NCBI GenBank assembly: GCA_003164295.1 | Contig: PLTA01000061.1 | Span: 119,042-183,041 of the forward strand | DNA: 64,000 nucleotides | Source of the DNA: Candidatus Bathyarchaeota archaeon | GTDB lineage: Archaea; Thermoproteota; Bathyarchaeia; Bathyarchaeales; Bathycorpusculaceae | Direction: 5' to 3' | Shown: piece after piece, positions 51,779 to 61,133 of the stretch | How positions within the stretch are numbered: position 1 is the first letter of the stretch | Layout of the letters: each line of letters opens with the position of its first letter | Notes under the pieces: model-generated | Databases searched by the model: none | Told to the model about the DNA's origin: nothing | What the model saw: the letters and a program-made list of their open reading frames with translations, nothing else | Made by a program: the position numbers and the translations under genes

Positions 51779-52004
51779 GGATACCATAAAAAAGAAAACA
51801 GGTTAATATCCCTGATTGAAACAGGCCACTTGAAGTAATAGCACTTTGTTTGAGGTCAATATGTTTAACTTGCTATTCTATATTGGCCGTAGTCTTGCTT
51901 TTTTCCAAAAATAATGAGTTTGCAAGAGTACTTCGTGACAAGAAACTCAAAGGTAAAAAAGTCCAATTAAGACTATTTCTAAAAGGGGAATTTTCAAAAA
52001 GGCT

Positions 52005-52151
52005 TTAGATAGCCTTCGGCATACTCACAGGCATAAACTTATTTCGTGTTTTTTTCATTAGTGCCATTTTTTTCCTGCGTTTATTGTTTGACTTCATTCT
52101 GAAAACGGTTCCATGAGTGTTTTTGTAGAACTTGTTTCCTTTATTTTTCAA
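52005..52151 (-). CDS. Small basic protein (48 aa)
   Basis: Easily missed short gene in an otherwise empty 530-base gap. TTG at 52151 follows AAGGTTGAG. The product is very basic: KNKGNKFYKNTHGTVFRMKS, then NKRRKKMALMKKTRNKFM. No Cys. This looks like a small ribosome- or nucleic-acid-binding protein, but I cannot assign a family. The composition (many AAA/AAT codons) also allows a chance frame. Confidence 0.5.
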   Translation of the reverse strand: MKNKGNKFYKNTHGTVFRMKSNNKRRKKMALMKKTRNKFMPVSMPKAI

Positions 52152-52315
52152 AGAAATCTCAACCTTATTTAGTAGTGAGTGACTTGCTTATTTTAGGGTG
52201 CCTATAGAATCTTGGCGAACCGACAGTAAAATTTAAAGAAACTTTTTTTAGTCGTGTTTTAACTGTTTAGCTAAAGGTATTTTGACCTTTTTCCATTTTT
52301 GCTTTTTGCAAGGGA

Positions 52316-53509
52316 CTAAACTTTTACGTTGCAGATGTTGGGGATTGCTTTGAGCTTTTTTATTATTTCTGTGTTGACTTTTTTGTGGAGCACGTAGACG
52401 GATATGGCGTAGCCGCTATTTCCGATTTGACGGCTGTAGTTTGCTCTTATGTTTATGTCGTTGTCCGCTAAGACCTTATCAATGTTAGCGAAGACGCCGG
52501 GTACATCTCGGTGGTGGATAAACAGAGTGTGGACGGGAATTTCTTCTAGCTCGATGCTTTCGCCTGCATTGACGGCGTTTGCAAAGTCTCCTCCGAGAAG
52601 GTAACCTGAAACAACGCGGGCTATTTCAGTTGCGGTTTCCCTTTGCGCTTCAACTGTGGATGCTCCAAGGTGACTGCTAAGCACAATGTTGTCTAGTTCT
52701 TTGACTTTGCTTTTGAATTCAGCGCCTTCAAATTTGGGCTCATCAACGTAGACATCAAGTGCCGCTCCTGCGATTTTGCATTCTTTTAGAGCTTTACAGA
52801 GTGCTTGCTCGTCGATGTTGCTGCCTCTTGATGTGTTAATCAAATAAGCAGTTTTTTTCATAAGCGCCAATTCTTTTTCGCCTATAATTGGGTCTTTTCC
52901 ACCTGTGTGGATGCTGATGTAGTCGGCTTTTGCGATTACTTCCTCTTTTGAGAGGAGTTTTATGCCTGATTCGGGGCATGGTTTTATGTCGTAGCCGATT
53001 ACTTCCATGTCAAAGCCGCGGTGAGCAATTTCTGCAAGTCTTTGCCCTATTCTTCCGCAGCCTAAAATACCTAAGGTCTTGTAGGATAATTCTGTGCCTT
53101 TGAGTTTGTCTTTTTTCCAGATGCCGCTTTTCAGTGACTGGTGCGCTTGGGGGGTATTTCTGGATACTGCAAGCATTAAACCGATGGCTAGCTCTGCGAC
53201 GGCTTTGGTGCTTCCGTATGGAGCAGCTTTTACTACTATGCCGGTTTCTGATGCGGCGGCAACGTCAATGTTGTCATAGCCGACTCCTGCTCTGCCTATG
53301 ATTTTGAGTTTGCCATTTGCGCCTGCCTTAATGATTTCGCGTGTAACTTTTGTGGCGCTGCGTACGACTAGAGCGTCAAACTCGCCTATGTCGGCAAGCA
53401 GTTTAGTTTGGTCTCTTTTCTGAGTGTCAACAGCTATGCCGGCGTCTTGGAAGAGTTTTAAGCCCTCTTTCTCTAAACCGTCGTTTAGTAGTACCTTCAC
53501 TTTACCCAA
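52316..53509 (-). CDS. serA: D-3-phosphoglycerate dehydrogenase
   Basis: First enzyme of serine synthesis, oxidising 3-phosphoglycerate with NAD. 397 aa. NAD motif LGILGCGRIGQRLAE; catalytic Arg in NTSRGSNIDEQAL, Glu in DVYVDEPKF and His in SSHLGASTVEAQRETA. After the core come LLGGDFANAVNAG and a C-terminal ACT domain (TLFIHHRDVPGVFANIDKVLADNDINI), which should give feedback inhibition by serine. glyA, the next step for one-carbon units, lies 2 kb upstream on the same strand. Confidence 0.95.
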   Translation of the reverse strand: MGKVKVLLNDGLEKEGLKLFQDAGIAVDTQKRDQTKLLADIGEFDALVVRSATKVTREIIKAGANGKLKIIGRAGVGYDNIDVAAASETGIVVKAAPYGSTKAVAELAIGLMLAVSRNTPQAHQSLKSGIWKKDKLKGTELSYKTLGILGCGRIGQRLAEIAHRGFDMEVIGYDIKPCPESGIKLLSKEEVIAKADYISIHTGGKDPIIGEKELALMKKTAYLINTSRGSNIDEQALCKALKECKIAGAALDVYVDEPKFEGAEFKSKVKELDNIVLSSHLGASTVEAQRETATEIARVVSGYLLGGDFANAVNAGESIELEEIPVHTLFIHHRDVPGVFANIDKVLADNDINIRANYSRQIGNSGYAISVYVLHKKVNTEIIKKLKAIPNICNVKV

Positions 53510-53701
53510 CTCCTTTTACTGCTTAGCAGTTTTGGAATTTAAGGTGATTGGGAAAACAGCATATTAAACCTTCCATAAACTTCAAAGTCAGGCTAACGTC
53601 AAACTTTTTATTTTTTGGGCTTATAGTTAGCTAAGTTTGGTTTAGCAGTTATAAGATAACACTAAAACTTGGCTCGCATAAATCTTGTGGTTTGTTGATG
53701 T

Positions 53702-53998
53702 TTAGGCTTTGGTTTTCAATTCACGTACCTGTTCCTTACTAAGTCTTGTAGTGCCTATGTTGAAGGTTCCTACTGTATGGCAGTAAGGACATTTCAGGCG
53801 TCGTGTGTTTCCCCGATAAATAGAAATGAAGCTGGCCCCTGGCACCCAATGGTAATTGAATTTTTTCTTGCATTTTGGGCAGGTAAGCCGTGAAATAGTG
53901 TGGGGACCGAACCTTGGCAACAGCATAAAAACCGCTATGAAAAGTACCGCTGTTATGATAATGTAGATTATTAGAAGATCTACCATAGCTCTGTTCAA
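53702..53998 (-). CDS. Membrane-anchored zinc-ribbon protein
   Basis: 98 aa: one N-terminal membrane helix (LLIIYIIITAVLFIAVFMLL, about 8-27) followed by a cytoplasmic zinc ribbon, LTCPKCKKKF and LKCPYCHTVG (C-x2-C twice, 30 residues apart). The C-terminus is charged. Small proteins of this design are frequent in archaea and mostly uncharacterised. It stands between serA and the aldo/keto reductase on the same strand. Confidence 0.75.
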   Translation of the reverse strand: MNRAMVDLLIIYIIITAVLFIAVFMLLPRFGPHTISRLTCPKCKKKFNYHWVPGASFISIYRGNTRRLKCPYCHTVGTFNIGTTRLSKEQVRELKTKA

Positions 53999-54132
53999 CC
54001 AAAAAAGGATGCAGTTAGTTTATTAACATTTAGGCTTTTTTTTCTTATTTTATGCTTGACTTTTCGTTTTGAAATATTGCGGCAGTTATCCGGCTCTATT
54101 TGGTAGAATCGTGGACGTTTGATCGTTTGCTT

Positions 54133-55344
54133 TTATTCCAGTTTTGTTGTTAACTGTCGCTTCGCAACTGTTTTGATTATTGGAATCATGATCTTGGTTT
54201 GGACTCCGCCTAAACTGCCTTTTACCGCTTTTAGCTCTTCTGGAATTGCAATGTGCTGGGGGCACTTCTTGATGCATACTCCACAGTTTTTGCACAACGA
54301 TGCATCAGAGGGTTTGCCATGTAGGATGCCCATTTGCATAACGGCGTACATTCCTCTTATGTAGAATTTGTTGCTAAACATATTAAATTGGTTGTAGCTG
54401 CTGAAGTTGCCCGGGATGTTTACGCCGTTTGGGCAGGGCATACAGTAAGCACAGCCTGTGCATGGCACTTTCATCAAGCCTTTGTAAACCGCCGCCACTT
54501 TATTCACTACTTCAAGGTCTTCTCCAGTCAGCGAGTTCGGGAGGGCAGTTTCGCATGTTCTAATGTTTTCTTCAATTTGTTTTTCATCATTCATTCCCGA
54601 GAGAACAACCGTTACTTCCGGATGATTCCATACCCACCTCAAACCCCATTCCGCTGCTGTCCTGCTCTCTGGCGCGTTGTCATAAATTTGCTTGACTTTT
54701 TTAGGAAGCTTGCCCGCAAGTGCACCGCCCCGTAGAGGCTCCATAATCATGACTGCAAGTTTTTTTGAAGCAGCATATTGCAACCCTTCGGTTCCAGCCT
54801 GCAAGTTCTCATCGAGGAAATTGAATTGTATCTGGCACATAGTCCAGTCGTTTGAATCAATGATTTCTTTGAATGTTGTTCGGGACCCATGGAATGAAAA
54901 GCCCATGTTAACGATTTTGCCTTCCTTTTTGGCTTTTTCAAGAAATTTCAGAACGTTGAAGCCCTGCAGTTTATTCCATGCTTCGGTTTCGAGCGAGTGA
55001 AGCAGGTAATAGTCAATGTGGTCAGTTTGAAGCTTACGCAGCTGAATGCTAAGCATTTTGTCCATGTCTTCAGGCTTGTTTATCATAAAATGCGATAGTT
55101 TAGTGGCGACCTTAACTTTCTCGCGGTAACCGTCAAGCAGCGCCTTTCCAAGAAGCTTTTCGCTTTCCCCAGCATGGTAGGGTGGAGCAGTGTCCAAATA
55201 GTTAACGCCATGGTCAATCGCATAACGAATTTGACCTATTGCCCTTTCCTCATCAATTTTCAATGTTTTTTGGGGTAAACGCATACACCCGAACCCCAAC
55301 GCAGACAATTTGTCTCCATTTTTCGGAACCATTCGATACTGCAT
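54133..55344 (-). CDS. Aldo/keto reductase with C-terminal iron-sulfur domain
   Basis: 403 aa from ATG 55344 (GGATGGAG before it; ATG 55359 is also possible). TIM-barrel NADPH reductase: ALGFGCMRLP, VNYLDTAPPYHAGESE (Asp, Tyr of the tetrad), KVATKLSHF (Lys) and DYYLLHSLE (His). The C-terminal 100 residues hold CTGCAYCMPCP and CKNCGVCIKKCP, enough for one or two 4Fe-4S clusters. This fusion is common in anaerobes and thought to link ferredoxin-type electrons to aldehyde or ketone reduction; substrate unknown. Confidence 0.9.
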   Translation of the reverse strand: MQYRMVPKNGDKLSALGFGCMRLPQKTLKIDEERAIGQIRYAIDHGVNYLDTAPPYHAGESEKLLGKALLDGYREKVKVATKLSHFMINKPEDMDKMLSIQLRKLQTDHIDYYLLHSLETEAWNKLQGFNVLKFLEKAKKEGKIVNMGFSFHGSRTTFKEIIDSNDWTMCQIQFNFLDENLQAGTEGLQYAASKKLAVMIMEPLRGGALAGKLPKKVKQIYDNAPESRTAAEWGLRWVWNHPEVTVVLSGMNDEKQIEENIRTCETALPNSLTGEDLEVVNKVAAVYKGLMKVPCTGCAYCMPCPNGVNIPGNFSSYNQFNMFSNKFYIRGMYAVMQMGILHGKPSDASLCKNCGVCIKKCPQHIAIPEELKAVKGSLGGVQTKIMIPIIKTVAKRQLTTKLE

Positions 55345-55508
55345 AAAGACTCCATCCAAACGCTTTTTTGCCCGAACCGTAGAATAACTAACCTTCTTAA
55401 AAGCACTCCAGATAGAAAAACAGCTTCTTTTAGGAATTCACTTCTGTTTTGCCATTTCTGGAAATGCAGTGCACGGGTTTTAACAATTAAAGGAGGAACG
55501 TTGGTTGG

Positions 55509-56846
55509 CTAAGCTTTATTGAGGCAGTTTAGTGCTTCTTCCACGTTTTGGAAGCCGTATTTGACTCCACAGAACTCCTTCTTCAGTAGCAACACGTCTT
55601 CTTTGACCTGCGCTGGCTTGCGCTTTTCCTTTATAACGTCAAGCATTAGGTCGCAGAGGTGTTTGATGTCGCTCTCCTTCATACCTCGTCGTGTGATGTC
55701 CTGGAAACCGATACGCAGCCCCGAAGGATCTTCTTTGCTGCTTTGGTTGTCGTAGGGCAAGAGGTTTTTGTTAAGGATTATATTTGCGTCTTCAAGGGTT
55801 TGGGCTATCTTGTTGCCGCCGCCGTAGCTGCGGATGTCAACTGCAATCTGATGTGAGCGGGTGAAGCCTTTCTTTTCTGCAAGCACTTTAACCCCGTTTT
55901 CGTAGAGGTATTGCCCAGCAGTCTGCGCGTTCTTAACAATTTGTTTGGCTAGGTCAGCGCCGAAAATCTTCATTTCCAAGGCTGCTATCCCAAGAGCTGG
56001 CAATCTGCCTAAATGTGTGCTGGAAGCGCTTAGCGGGAAGATAGCGAATTGGATTTTTTTCACTGCTTTTTCAAGTGCTGGAGTAGTTGGACTGCCCATG
56101 ACGACTCCACCTTGTGGCCCTGGGAAGGTTTTGTGGGTTGAAGAAGTGATAAAGTCTGCTCCTTCGCGTAAGGGGTCTTGGAATTGTCCGCCTGCAATCA
56201 AACCCAAAACATGGGAGGCATCGTATGCGACGTAGGCGCCTACTTCGTTACAGACCTCTTTTAGTTCTTTAACTGGGTGCGGAAACAAAAATAAGCTGCC
56301 GCCGAATGTGACGATGCCTGGTTTAGCAGCGCGGATAACGTAGGCTGACTTGTCCGGATCAATGTTGAACTCGTCAATGTTGTAAACGTGATTGATGTTA
56401 TCTAAGCCAAGGATGTTGCCGGCTAAACCGGTATAATCATGAGAAATATGCGCGCCACAACTCAGCGGTGTGACGACCATTTTGTTGTTTTTTGAAGCTA
56501 GCGACAAACCCTTGAAGGTAGCTAGGTTCGCGTGAGTTCCTGAAACCAGCCTGACGTCTGCCCAATCGGATTTGAAGAGGCTCTTCATTATGTCAGTTGC
56601 GTGGTTTTCGATTTGGGACATGTATTTTTGTCCCTGATAATACCGTTTTTTAACGTGACCCGCAATGTCGTTTTCGCCTTCAGCGTAACGGCAGGCAAGG
56701 TCGTGTGAGAAGCAAAGCATCTGGTTAACTGCTGGCGACTTTAAGCCTTCGCTGGCAATCATGTTTATGCATTCTTTGTCTCGGTACTGTTCATGCTTGC
56801 GTGTCGCATCAATCAAGTCGTTGACAAGACTGGAAAAGTTGTCCAT
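55509..56846 (-). CDS. glyA: Serine hydroxymethyltransferase
   Basis: PLP enzyme that interconverts serine and glycine and loads one-carbon units on a pterin. 445 aa. PLP Lys in TSSTHKTFPGPQGG, other signatures NMIASEGLKSPAV, YAEGENDIAGHVKKRYYQG, AYDASHVLGLIAGGQF and LRIGFQDITRRGM. The archaeal group differs from bacterial GlyA in these stretches (KSP instead of SP, altered tetrahydropterin site). Together with serA nearby it makes serine and glycine. Confidence 0.93.
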   Translation of the reverse strand: MDNFSSLVNDLIDATRKHEQYRDKECINMIASEGLKSPAVNQMLCFSHDLACRYAEGENDIAGHVKKRYYQGQKYMSQIENHATDIMKSLFKSDWADVRLVSGTHANLATFKGLSLASKNNKMVVTPLSCGAHISHDYTGLAGNILGLDNINHVYNIDEFNIDPDKSAYVIRAAKPGIVTFGGSLFLFPHPVKELKEVCNEVGAYVAYDASHVLGLIAGGQFQDPLREGADFITSSTHKTFPGPQGGVVMGSPTTPALEKAVKKIQFAIFPLSASSTHLGRLPALGIAALEMKIFGADLAKQIVKNAQTAGQYLYENGVKVLAEKKGFTRSHQIAVDIRSYGGGNKIAQTLEDANIILNKNLLPYDNQSSKEDPSGLRIGFQDITRRGMKESDIKHLCDLMLDVIKEKRKPAQVKEDVLLLKKEFCGVKYGFQNVEEALNCLNKA

Positions 56847-56962
56847 CTATTCTTCTTCCCCACGTTAAATTTACCAACGGATTATGCTTTGCAGTATTTA
56901 GCCGTTACTGGAAGCAAAGCTGGGGTTAGAGGATAAAAGTGGCGTTTAAAAGGCAACTGGGG

Positions 56963-57425
56963 TTACAGCACATACATTACGATGTAGAATATTTCGCCTG
57001 TCAAGAAAGCAAACCGCCAGGCAAAGAAGAGTATTCGGGTTAGTTTTCGGTGCTATAGGTTAGGTGTTTTCTTCTGCAGTTGCTGGATGCCTATGGCGAG
57101 TACCAGCACTTCCAGAGCCATAACACTGGCGACGGCTCCGTGGATGCCGAAATAAACGTCCAACTTGCCTGTCAACTGAATAGTTGAGCCGTCAACTGCC
57201 CCGCCGAAAGTGTGTTACAACATGTAACCGATTGACAGCGACAGGTCCCAGGTAATTGCAACGGCAGCTGACACAGGGTGGAAACGATTTTTTCGTCTGC
57301 CGCTTAATAGGAAGGGCAGAAAAGAAATGCAACTGGAATTAAGCCTAAAGAGACAATGTGCTTGAAAGCTGGGCAACAGCAGTCAATACAATTACCCAGT
57401 TCCAAAGGGATTCTTGCGCTTGCTA
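56963..57425 (-). pseudogene. Decayed multi-pass membrane protein gene (DUF420-like)
   Basis: No intact frame, but joined pieces on the minus strand give a four-helix membrane protein: LWNWVIVLTAVAQL, FKHIVSLGLIPVAFLF, LLSGRRKNRFHPVSAAVA with TWDLSLSIGYML, then stop TAA in frame, GKLDVYFGIHGAVASVMALE, stop TAG in frame (57053-57055), HRKLTRILFFAWRFAFLTGE and IFYIVMYVL. At least two frameshifts plus two in-frame stops show decay. Order and motifs resemble DUF420-type proteins. It follows the mscS stop on the same strand. Confidence 0.7.
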
Positions 57426-57432
57426 ATATAGA

Positions 57433-58245
57433 CTACGCTGCGTTGTTTTCGCTTTTCTCTGAAGCTGGGCTTATCTTTGCAATTACAACGGCGCCTGATA
57501 GTATGCTGCTATTCAAATAATGTACTTCCTTGCCGGAATCTAACTGGACTATAGTGTGAAACGGTGTTAACTCTTTGACTATTCCTTGTTCGTTCATGTA
57601 AGAGGTTACTACCCGATCGCCTACACTGTAGCTTAACCTGCTTTCTTTTAACATATCGCTTTCGCGAATGACGGTTATGATTACTCCGCCGGTAGAAATG
57701 GCGCTGTTTGGAATGGTGATTTGACCTATGTCTGTTTGTATTCGCATTACAAGAGCGCTCATCTCGATGATTTTTCCAGGTGTATTGTTGACTATGACGC
57801 TGTCGCCTACCCGAAACTTGTAATTAGTGAAAACCAAAAAACCTGACAGGAGACTCCCCACAAAAGTAGATATCACTAGGCCAGCAGTGATTGAGATTAT
57901 TCCTGCACCTGTTAAAAGGGCAGTTGCCGAAACTTCAATAATAGTTAATATTCCGAATGTTAGGATCAACGTTGCTAAGGTAAGTAAGACATACTGAACT
58001 ATTGTTGAGGCTTGGTCTCCCACTCGCTGAGCCACGTACGGTCTAAAACGTCTTATAATTATTACGGCCGCTAACCATGCGCCTAACCCAATAATAATAT
58101 TTATTGATTCTTCAATAAGCTTGGACAAGCTTATTGGTGTTGCGATGAACTGATGGAAAACATAGAGAATGCCTATAGTCAATACTAAAGTTATTATCAA
58201 GTAAAAGAATAGTCTTTGCAGTGATGGAATAACAGCGTGTGACAT
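57433..58245 (-). CDS. mscS: MscS family mechanosensitive channel
   Basis: 270 aa small-conductance channel. About four N-terminal hydrophobic segments up to residue 130, the pore-lining helix being AGIISITAGLVISTFVGSLLSGFLV, followed by the beta domain (FRVGDSVIVNNTPGKIIEMSALVMRIQTDIGQITIPNSAI), the MscS signature. Gly/Ala packing in the pore helix is kept. Protects against osmotic downshock. A pseudogene for another membrane protein lies right behind it. Confidence 0.93.
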   Translation of the reverse strand: MSHAVIPSLQRLFFYLIITLVLTIGILYVFHQFIATPISLSKLIEESINIIIGLGAWLAAVIIIRRFRPYVAQRVGDQASTIVQYVLLTLATLILTFGILTIIEVSATALLTGAGIISITAGLVISTFVGSLLSGFLVFTNYKFRVGDSVIVNNTPGKIIEMSALVMRIQTDIGQITIPNSAISTGGVIITVIRESDMLKESRLSYSVGDRVVTSYMNEQGIVKELTPFHTIVQLDSGKEVHYLNSSILSGAVVIAKISPASEKSENNAA

Positions 58246-58444
58246 CTTAATCCTTGCTACCCATAATTTACAATCGTATTTCTATAGTTTTCCCAAACAA
58301 AGTATGCTCAATCAAATAGTTGAATTATTCTCTTAACTACATATATTCATGAAACCGCGCCTAGCAGATGTTATTCAGGGTTTACAACAAGATGTGGTCC
58401 ACAAACGCAAAAAATAAAGGCAAAGCTAAGGTTCAACTACAGTT

Positions 58445-58561
58445 ATGTCAGCTCCCAATTGTCCCTGCCCAAAAAAAGACTGCCCACGCCGTGGCGACTG
58501 CCAAGCATGCGTTACCCATCATAAAGAAAAAAATGAAATGCCCTTTTGCGCCCGGGAGTAA
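58445..58561 (+). CDS. Small Cys-rich protein (38 aa, DUF6485-like)
   Basis: Short gene masked by a longer frame. ATG at 58445 gives NCPCPKKDCPRRGDCQAC, then HHKEKNEMPFCARE: the pattern C-x-C-x4-C-x5-C-x2-C-x2-HH...PFC is well known in small proteins of anaerobic bacteria and archaea. The metal ligand set suggests zinc or an iron-sulfur cluster; function unknown. The longer 92-codon frame over it is a shadow. Confidence 0.8.
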   Translation: MSAPNCPCPKKDCPRRGDCQACVTHHKEKNEMPFCARE

Positions 58562-58806
58562 ACTTGCCAAAAAACTTGGATTTGGAAGCTCTCGGAAAAA
58601 GAGAGAACGTGCAAATTCACTTTTGGAATATCGTGGGTGCGGTTGAGCATGTTAATTTGCCAAAGCTTGAGGATGCCCTAAAAAAAGAATTTCATACCTC
58701 GAACGATAGAGAAATTCAAGGGCAAATCAGGCTAATGCAGACGGAAGGGCGAATTCGAGTACAGAGCAAGGTGAAAGTTTGGATTAAACAGCCAAACAAA
58801 GTTTAG
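58546..58806 (+). CDS. Hypothetical protein (up to 86 aa), possible winged helix
   Basis: Frame from TTG 58546 (TTG 58564 also possible), overlapping the end of the Cys-rich gene. The part VEHVNLPKLEDALKKEFHTSNDREIQGQIRLMQTEGRIRV resembles a helix-turn-helix with a basic wing (QSKVKVWIKQP). Probably a small DNA-binding protein, cotranscribed with the Cys-rich one. No family recognised. Confidence 0.6.
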   Translation: MRPGVNLPKNLDLEALGKRENVQIHFWNIVGAVEHVNLPKLEDALKKEFHTSNDREIQGQIRLMQTEGRIRVQSKVKVWIKQPNKV

Positions 58807-58840
58807 ACGATAAAACGGGCAACGAAAGGGGTTATTTTGA

Positions 58841-60265
58841 TTAAGCCTTGTTATTTGGGTTTCCAGATCGATTTTCTTTTCCGCGGGTCGCTGAAAGTAA
58901 TGCCGCTATCGCCAAGATAACCACCGAAGCGTAGAGCGCGGTCACTATGCCTGTGATAAACGATGAGCTCAAACCGCCTGACAGCTTCACAGTGCTGATG
59001 AACACTTGGAAGGCTAACTGCCTAGGTATAGATGCGGATGCAACCGATATTGCAACAACAAAGCTTCCCAATATGCCCACGTTCTGCAATGTTCTTAGCA
59101 AGCCAGAGATGCTGCCGTAGTTGCCTTGTCGTGCTTTTGCCATAACTGCTGAGTTGTTAGCTGGGAAAAACATCGCTGTGCCAAAACCTGACACTGCCGA
59201 CGCAACCAAAACAATGTAGAGCGGAGACGTTTGGGTCAACACTGTGTAGATCAATGTTGCCGCAGCAAGAAATATGATGCCAGCGGTTGCTATTATTCGA
59301 GCGCCGATTTTGTCTGAGTGCTTGCCCATCAAGGGGCTGAAAAGCGCGCCAATAACATAGCCTGGAATAAGCAGCAACGACGCGTTCAACGGTGACAAGC
59401 CCCTTACACCCTGCAGATACATGATAATCAGAAAAACCACAGATATGTAGCCGACGCTAACAAAAAATGTGGCCAAGCAGGAATTTCGTAGCACGGCGTC
59501 TTTGAAAGCTCCAAAGTCAACCATCGGACTCTCCAACCTGTTCTCATAAAGGATGAAGGCTGGGATCAGAAAAGCCCCGACTATTAGCAACCCCACGTTT
59601 ATTGCTGAAACACCCATCGACGCTAAACTTGTGGCACCATAAGAAATCAGCAGCAGAGAGGTCGCAAGCAGTACCATGCCGCCGAAGTCGAGTTTCGCAT
59701 TTACTTTGGGGGCTGCTTTGAGGTATTTCAAGCCTAAGATTAGGGCGACTGCACCTATGGGGATATTTATAAAGAAGATAAATTGCCACCCGATGAAGGT
59801 TGTAACTACACCGCCCAGCACTATGCCCAGCATTGACCCTATAGTCCAGCCAAGAGAGCTAAATCCGTATGCTTTGCCGCGTGAGTTGGGCGGGAAAGTG
59901 TCTGCGATTATGGCTCCGCTGTTTGACTGCATTAATGCCCCGCCAAGCGCCTGCACCACTCGGGAACCGATTAGAAAGTAAATGTTTGGGGAGAACCCGC
60001 AGAGCGCTGAGCCGACGGTAAAAACGCCGAAACCAGCGTTGAACATGGTGGTTCGACCGTAGATGTCGCCGATACGCCCTAGCTGCGTCGTCGTGACGGC
60101 GATAACCAAAAGGTAGGTTAAGATTATCCAGATAGTTGTTATGAAGTCTGAGTGTAAGCCTTCAGTGATTGAGGGAAAAGCCAAAAGTACAATAGTGCTG
60201 TCTAAAGCACCCATTAGTGTTCCAAGGACAACGATGACTAAGATGATATTCTGACTCTTCACCAT
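58841..60265 (-). CDS. MFS multidrug exporter, DHA2 (EmrB/QacA) type
   Basis: 474-aa, 14-helix drug:proton antiporter. Motif A LGRIGDIYGRTTMFNAG, motif C LGWTIGSMLGIVLGGVVTTFIG, and the start VLGTLMGALDSTIVLLAFPSIT with the acidic residue in helix 1 are typical. It exports lipophilic cations or other toxic compounds. Bacterial-like in sequence, as are most archaeal DHA2 proteins. Ends 32 bases from the convergent small gene. Confidence 0.92.
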   Translation of the reverse strand: MVKSQNIILVIVVLGTLMGALDSTIVLLAFPSITEGLHSDFITTIWIILTYLLVIAVTTTQLGRIGDIYGRTTMFNAGFGVFTVGSALCGFSPNIYFLIGSRVVQALGGALMQSNSGAIIADTFPPNSRGKAYGFSSLGWTIGSMLGIVLGGVVTTFIGWQFIFFINIPIGAVALILGLKYLKAAPKVNAKLDFGGMVLLATSLLLISYGATSLASMGVSAINVGLLIVGAFLIPAFILYENRLESPMVDFGAFKDAVLRNSCLATFFVSVGYISVVFLIIMYLQGVRGLSPLNASLLLIPGYVIGALFSPLMGKHSDKIGARIIATAGIIFLAAATLIYTVLTQTSPLYIVLVASAVSGFGTAMFFPANNSAVMAKARQGNYGSISGLLRTLQNVGILGSFVVAISVASASIPRQLAFQVFISTVKLSGGLSSSFITGIVTALYASVVILAIAALLSATRGKENRSGNPNNKA

Positions 60266-60343
60266 AGCCTCTACCCATAAAAAACCGTGCCCTTTATCCC
60301 TTTTTACGAGAAACCAAAGGTTAGGTTAAGTGAGGGCTCTGTT

Positions 60344-61003
60344 TTATGCGTTTGCGACCGCTTGTGGGGCTTGTTTGATCAGTTGAGTTTGGTCTTGTAC
60401 AACATTAAGGCTTCCGTTTTTTCCTAGCCGTAGTTGTCTTTCACCTTTAAACGTGAACACCGATCCATTTTTTATTTGCACAATGTCGCCCACATTCACT
60501 AAATCCGCCTGTTCATTCCAGAGGCAGAGCTTAATTTTCCCTGTTTCATCAGCTAACCACGCATTAGTTACTTTTGCGCTGTTTCCGTACCTTGTTTGAA
60601 CTATTAAGGGAGTTGTGGTTTCAATGACTTTAGCTTCCAATTTTACTTTTTTCATGCCATGACGAAGGTCCTGGACCATAGTAAAATTTTTTGGTGAAAG
60701 GCCTTGTCTGTTTATTTGCCTGCGTATTTTGTCTGTGTTCATCCAATTCTCAAAACAAATGTTTTTCTTAAGGAGAAGCTCTTGCGTAACTCGAAACTGA
60801 ACTATAACCTGATTGTTTTTTGTGATGAGAAAAATGAGTTCGTCTTTTACGCTGCCGCGGTAACTAATTTCTAAACTCTGGCAAGTTGTTTTTCCATTTT
60901 CTTTAGCATCAATTAGGGCTTGGTAGAGCTCAGCAAGGTAAATTCCTTCTCGTACAGAAAGAAAAGCAAGCTGCTCCATTATCGTTGGCTTTTTTTGGTT
61001 CAA
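60344..61003 (-). CDS. OB-fold single-stranded DNA-binding (RPA-like) protein
   Basis: 219 aa. The C-terminal half (about 117-205) is an OB fold of the archaeal SSB/RPA type: KKVKLEAKVIETTTPLIVQTRYG, WLADETGKIKLCLWNEQADLVNVGDIVQIKNG. The N-terminal half is of unknown type with alternating strands and helices. Start ATG or, five codons later, MEQ. A short inverted repeat lies in its promoter region. May be a helper RPA; not a proven main SSB. Confidence 0.75.
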   Translation of the reverse strand: MNQKKPTIMEQLAFLSVREGIYLAELYQALIDAKENGKTTCQSLEISYRGSVKDELIFLITKNNQVIVQFRVTQELLLKKNICFENWMNTDKIRRQINRQGLSPKNFTMVQDLRHGMKKVKLEAKVIETTTPLIVQTRYGNSAKVTNAWLADETGKIKLCLWNEQADLVNVGDIVQIKNGSVFTFKGERQLRLGKNGSLNVVQDQTQLIKQAPQAVANA

Positions 61004-61106
61004 ACTTTTTCTCCTCTCAAATTACTGCCAGAAAAAGTTTTGAAAAGATGCTCCAGACACAGAGACTACTCTCTCTCGAATAATTCTGACAATATTATAA
61101 GTATAC

Positions 61107-61133
61107 TATTACTAAGTATATAGGCTAGTAATA
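61107..61133. promoter_or_regulatory. Inverted repeat upstream of the OB-fold gene
   Basis: TATTACTA and TAGTAATA, perfect 8-bp arms with an 11-base spacer, overlapping two AAGTATA copies and about 105 bases upstream of the start. Candidate operator or promoter element. Confidence 0.4.

Noticed and set aside
57053..57055. In-frame TAG as a pyrrolysine codon in the membrane protein
   Set aside because: The same reading also needs a TAA readthrough and two frameshifts, so decay is the simpler reading.
58368..58646. 92-codon ORF over the Cys-rich gene
   Set aside because: Other frame gives a conserved Cys/His pattern (58445-58561); this one is a shadow.
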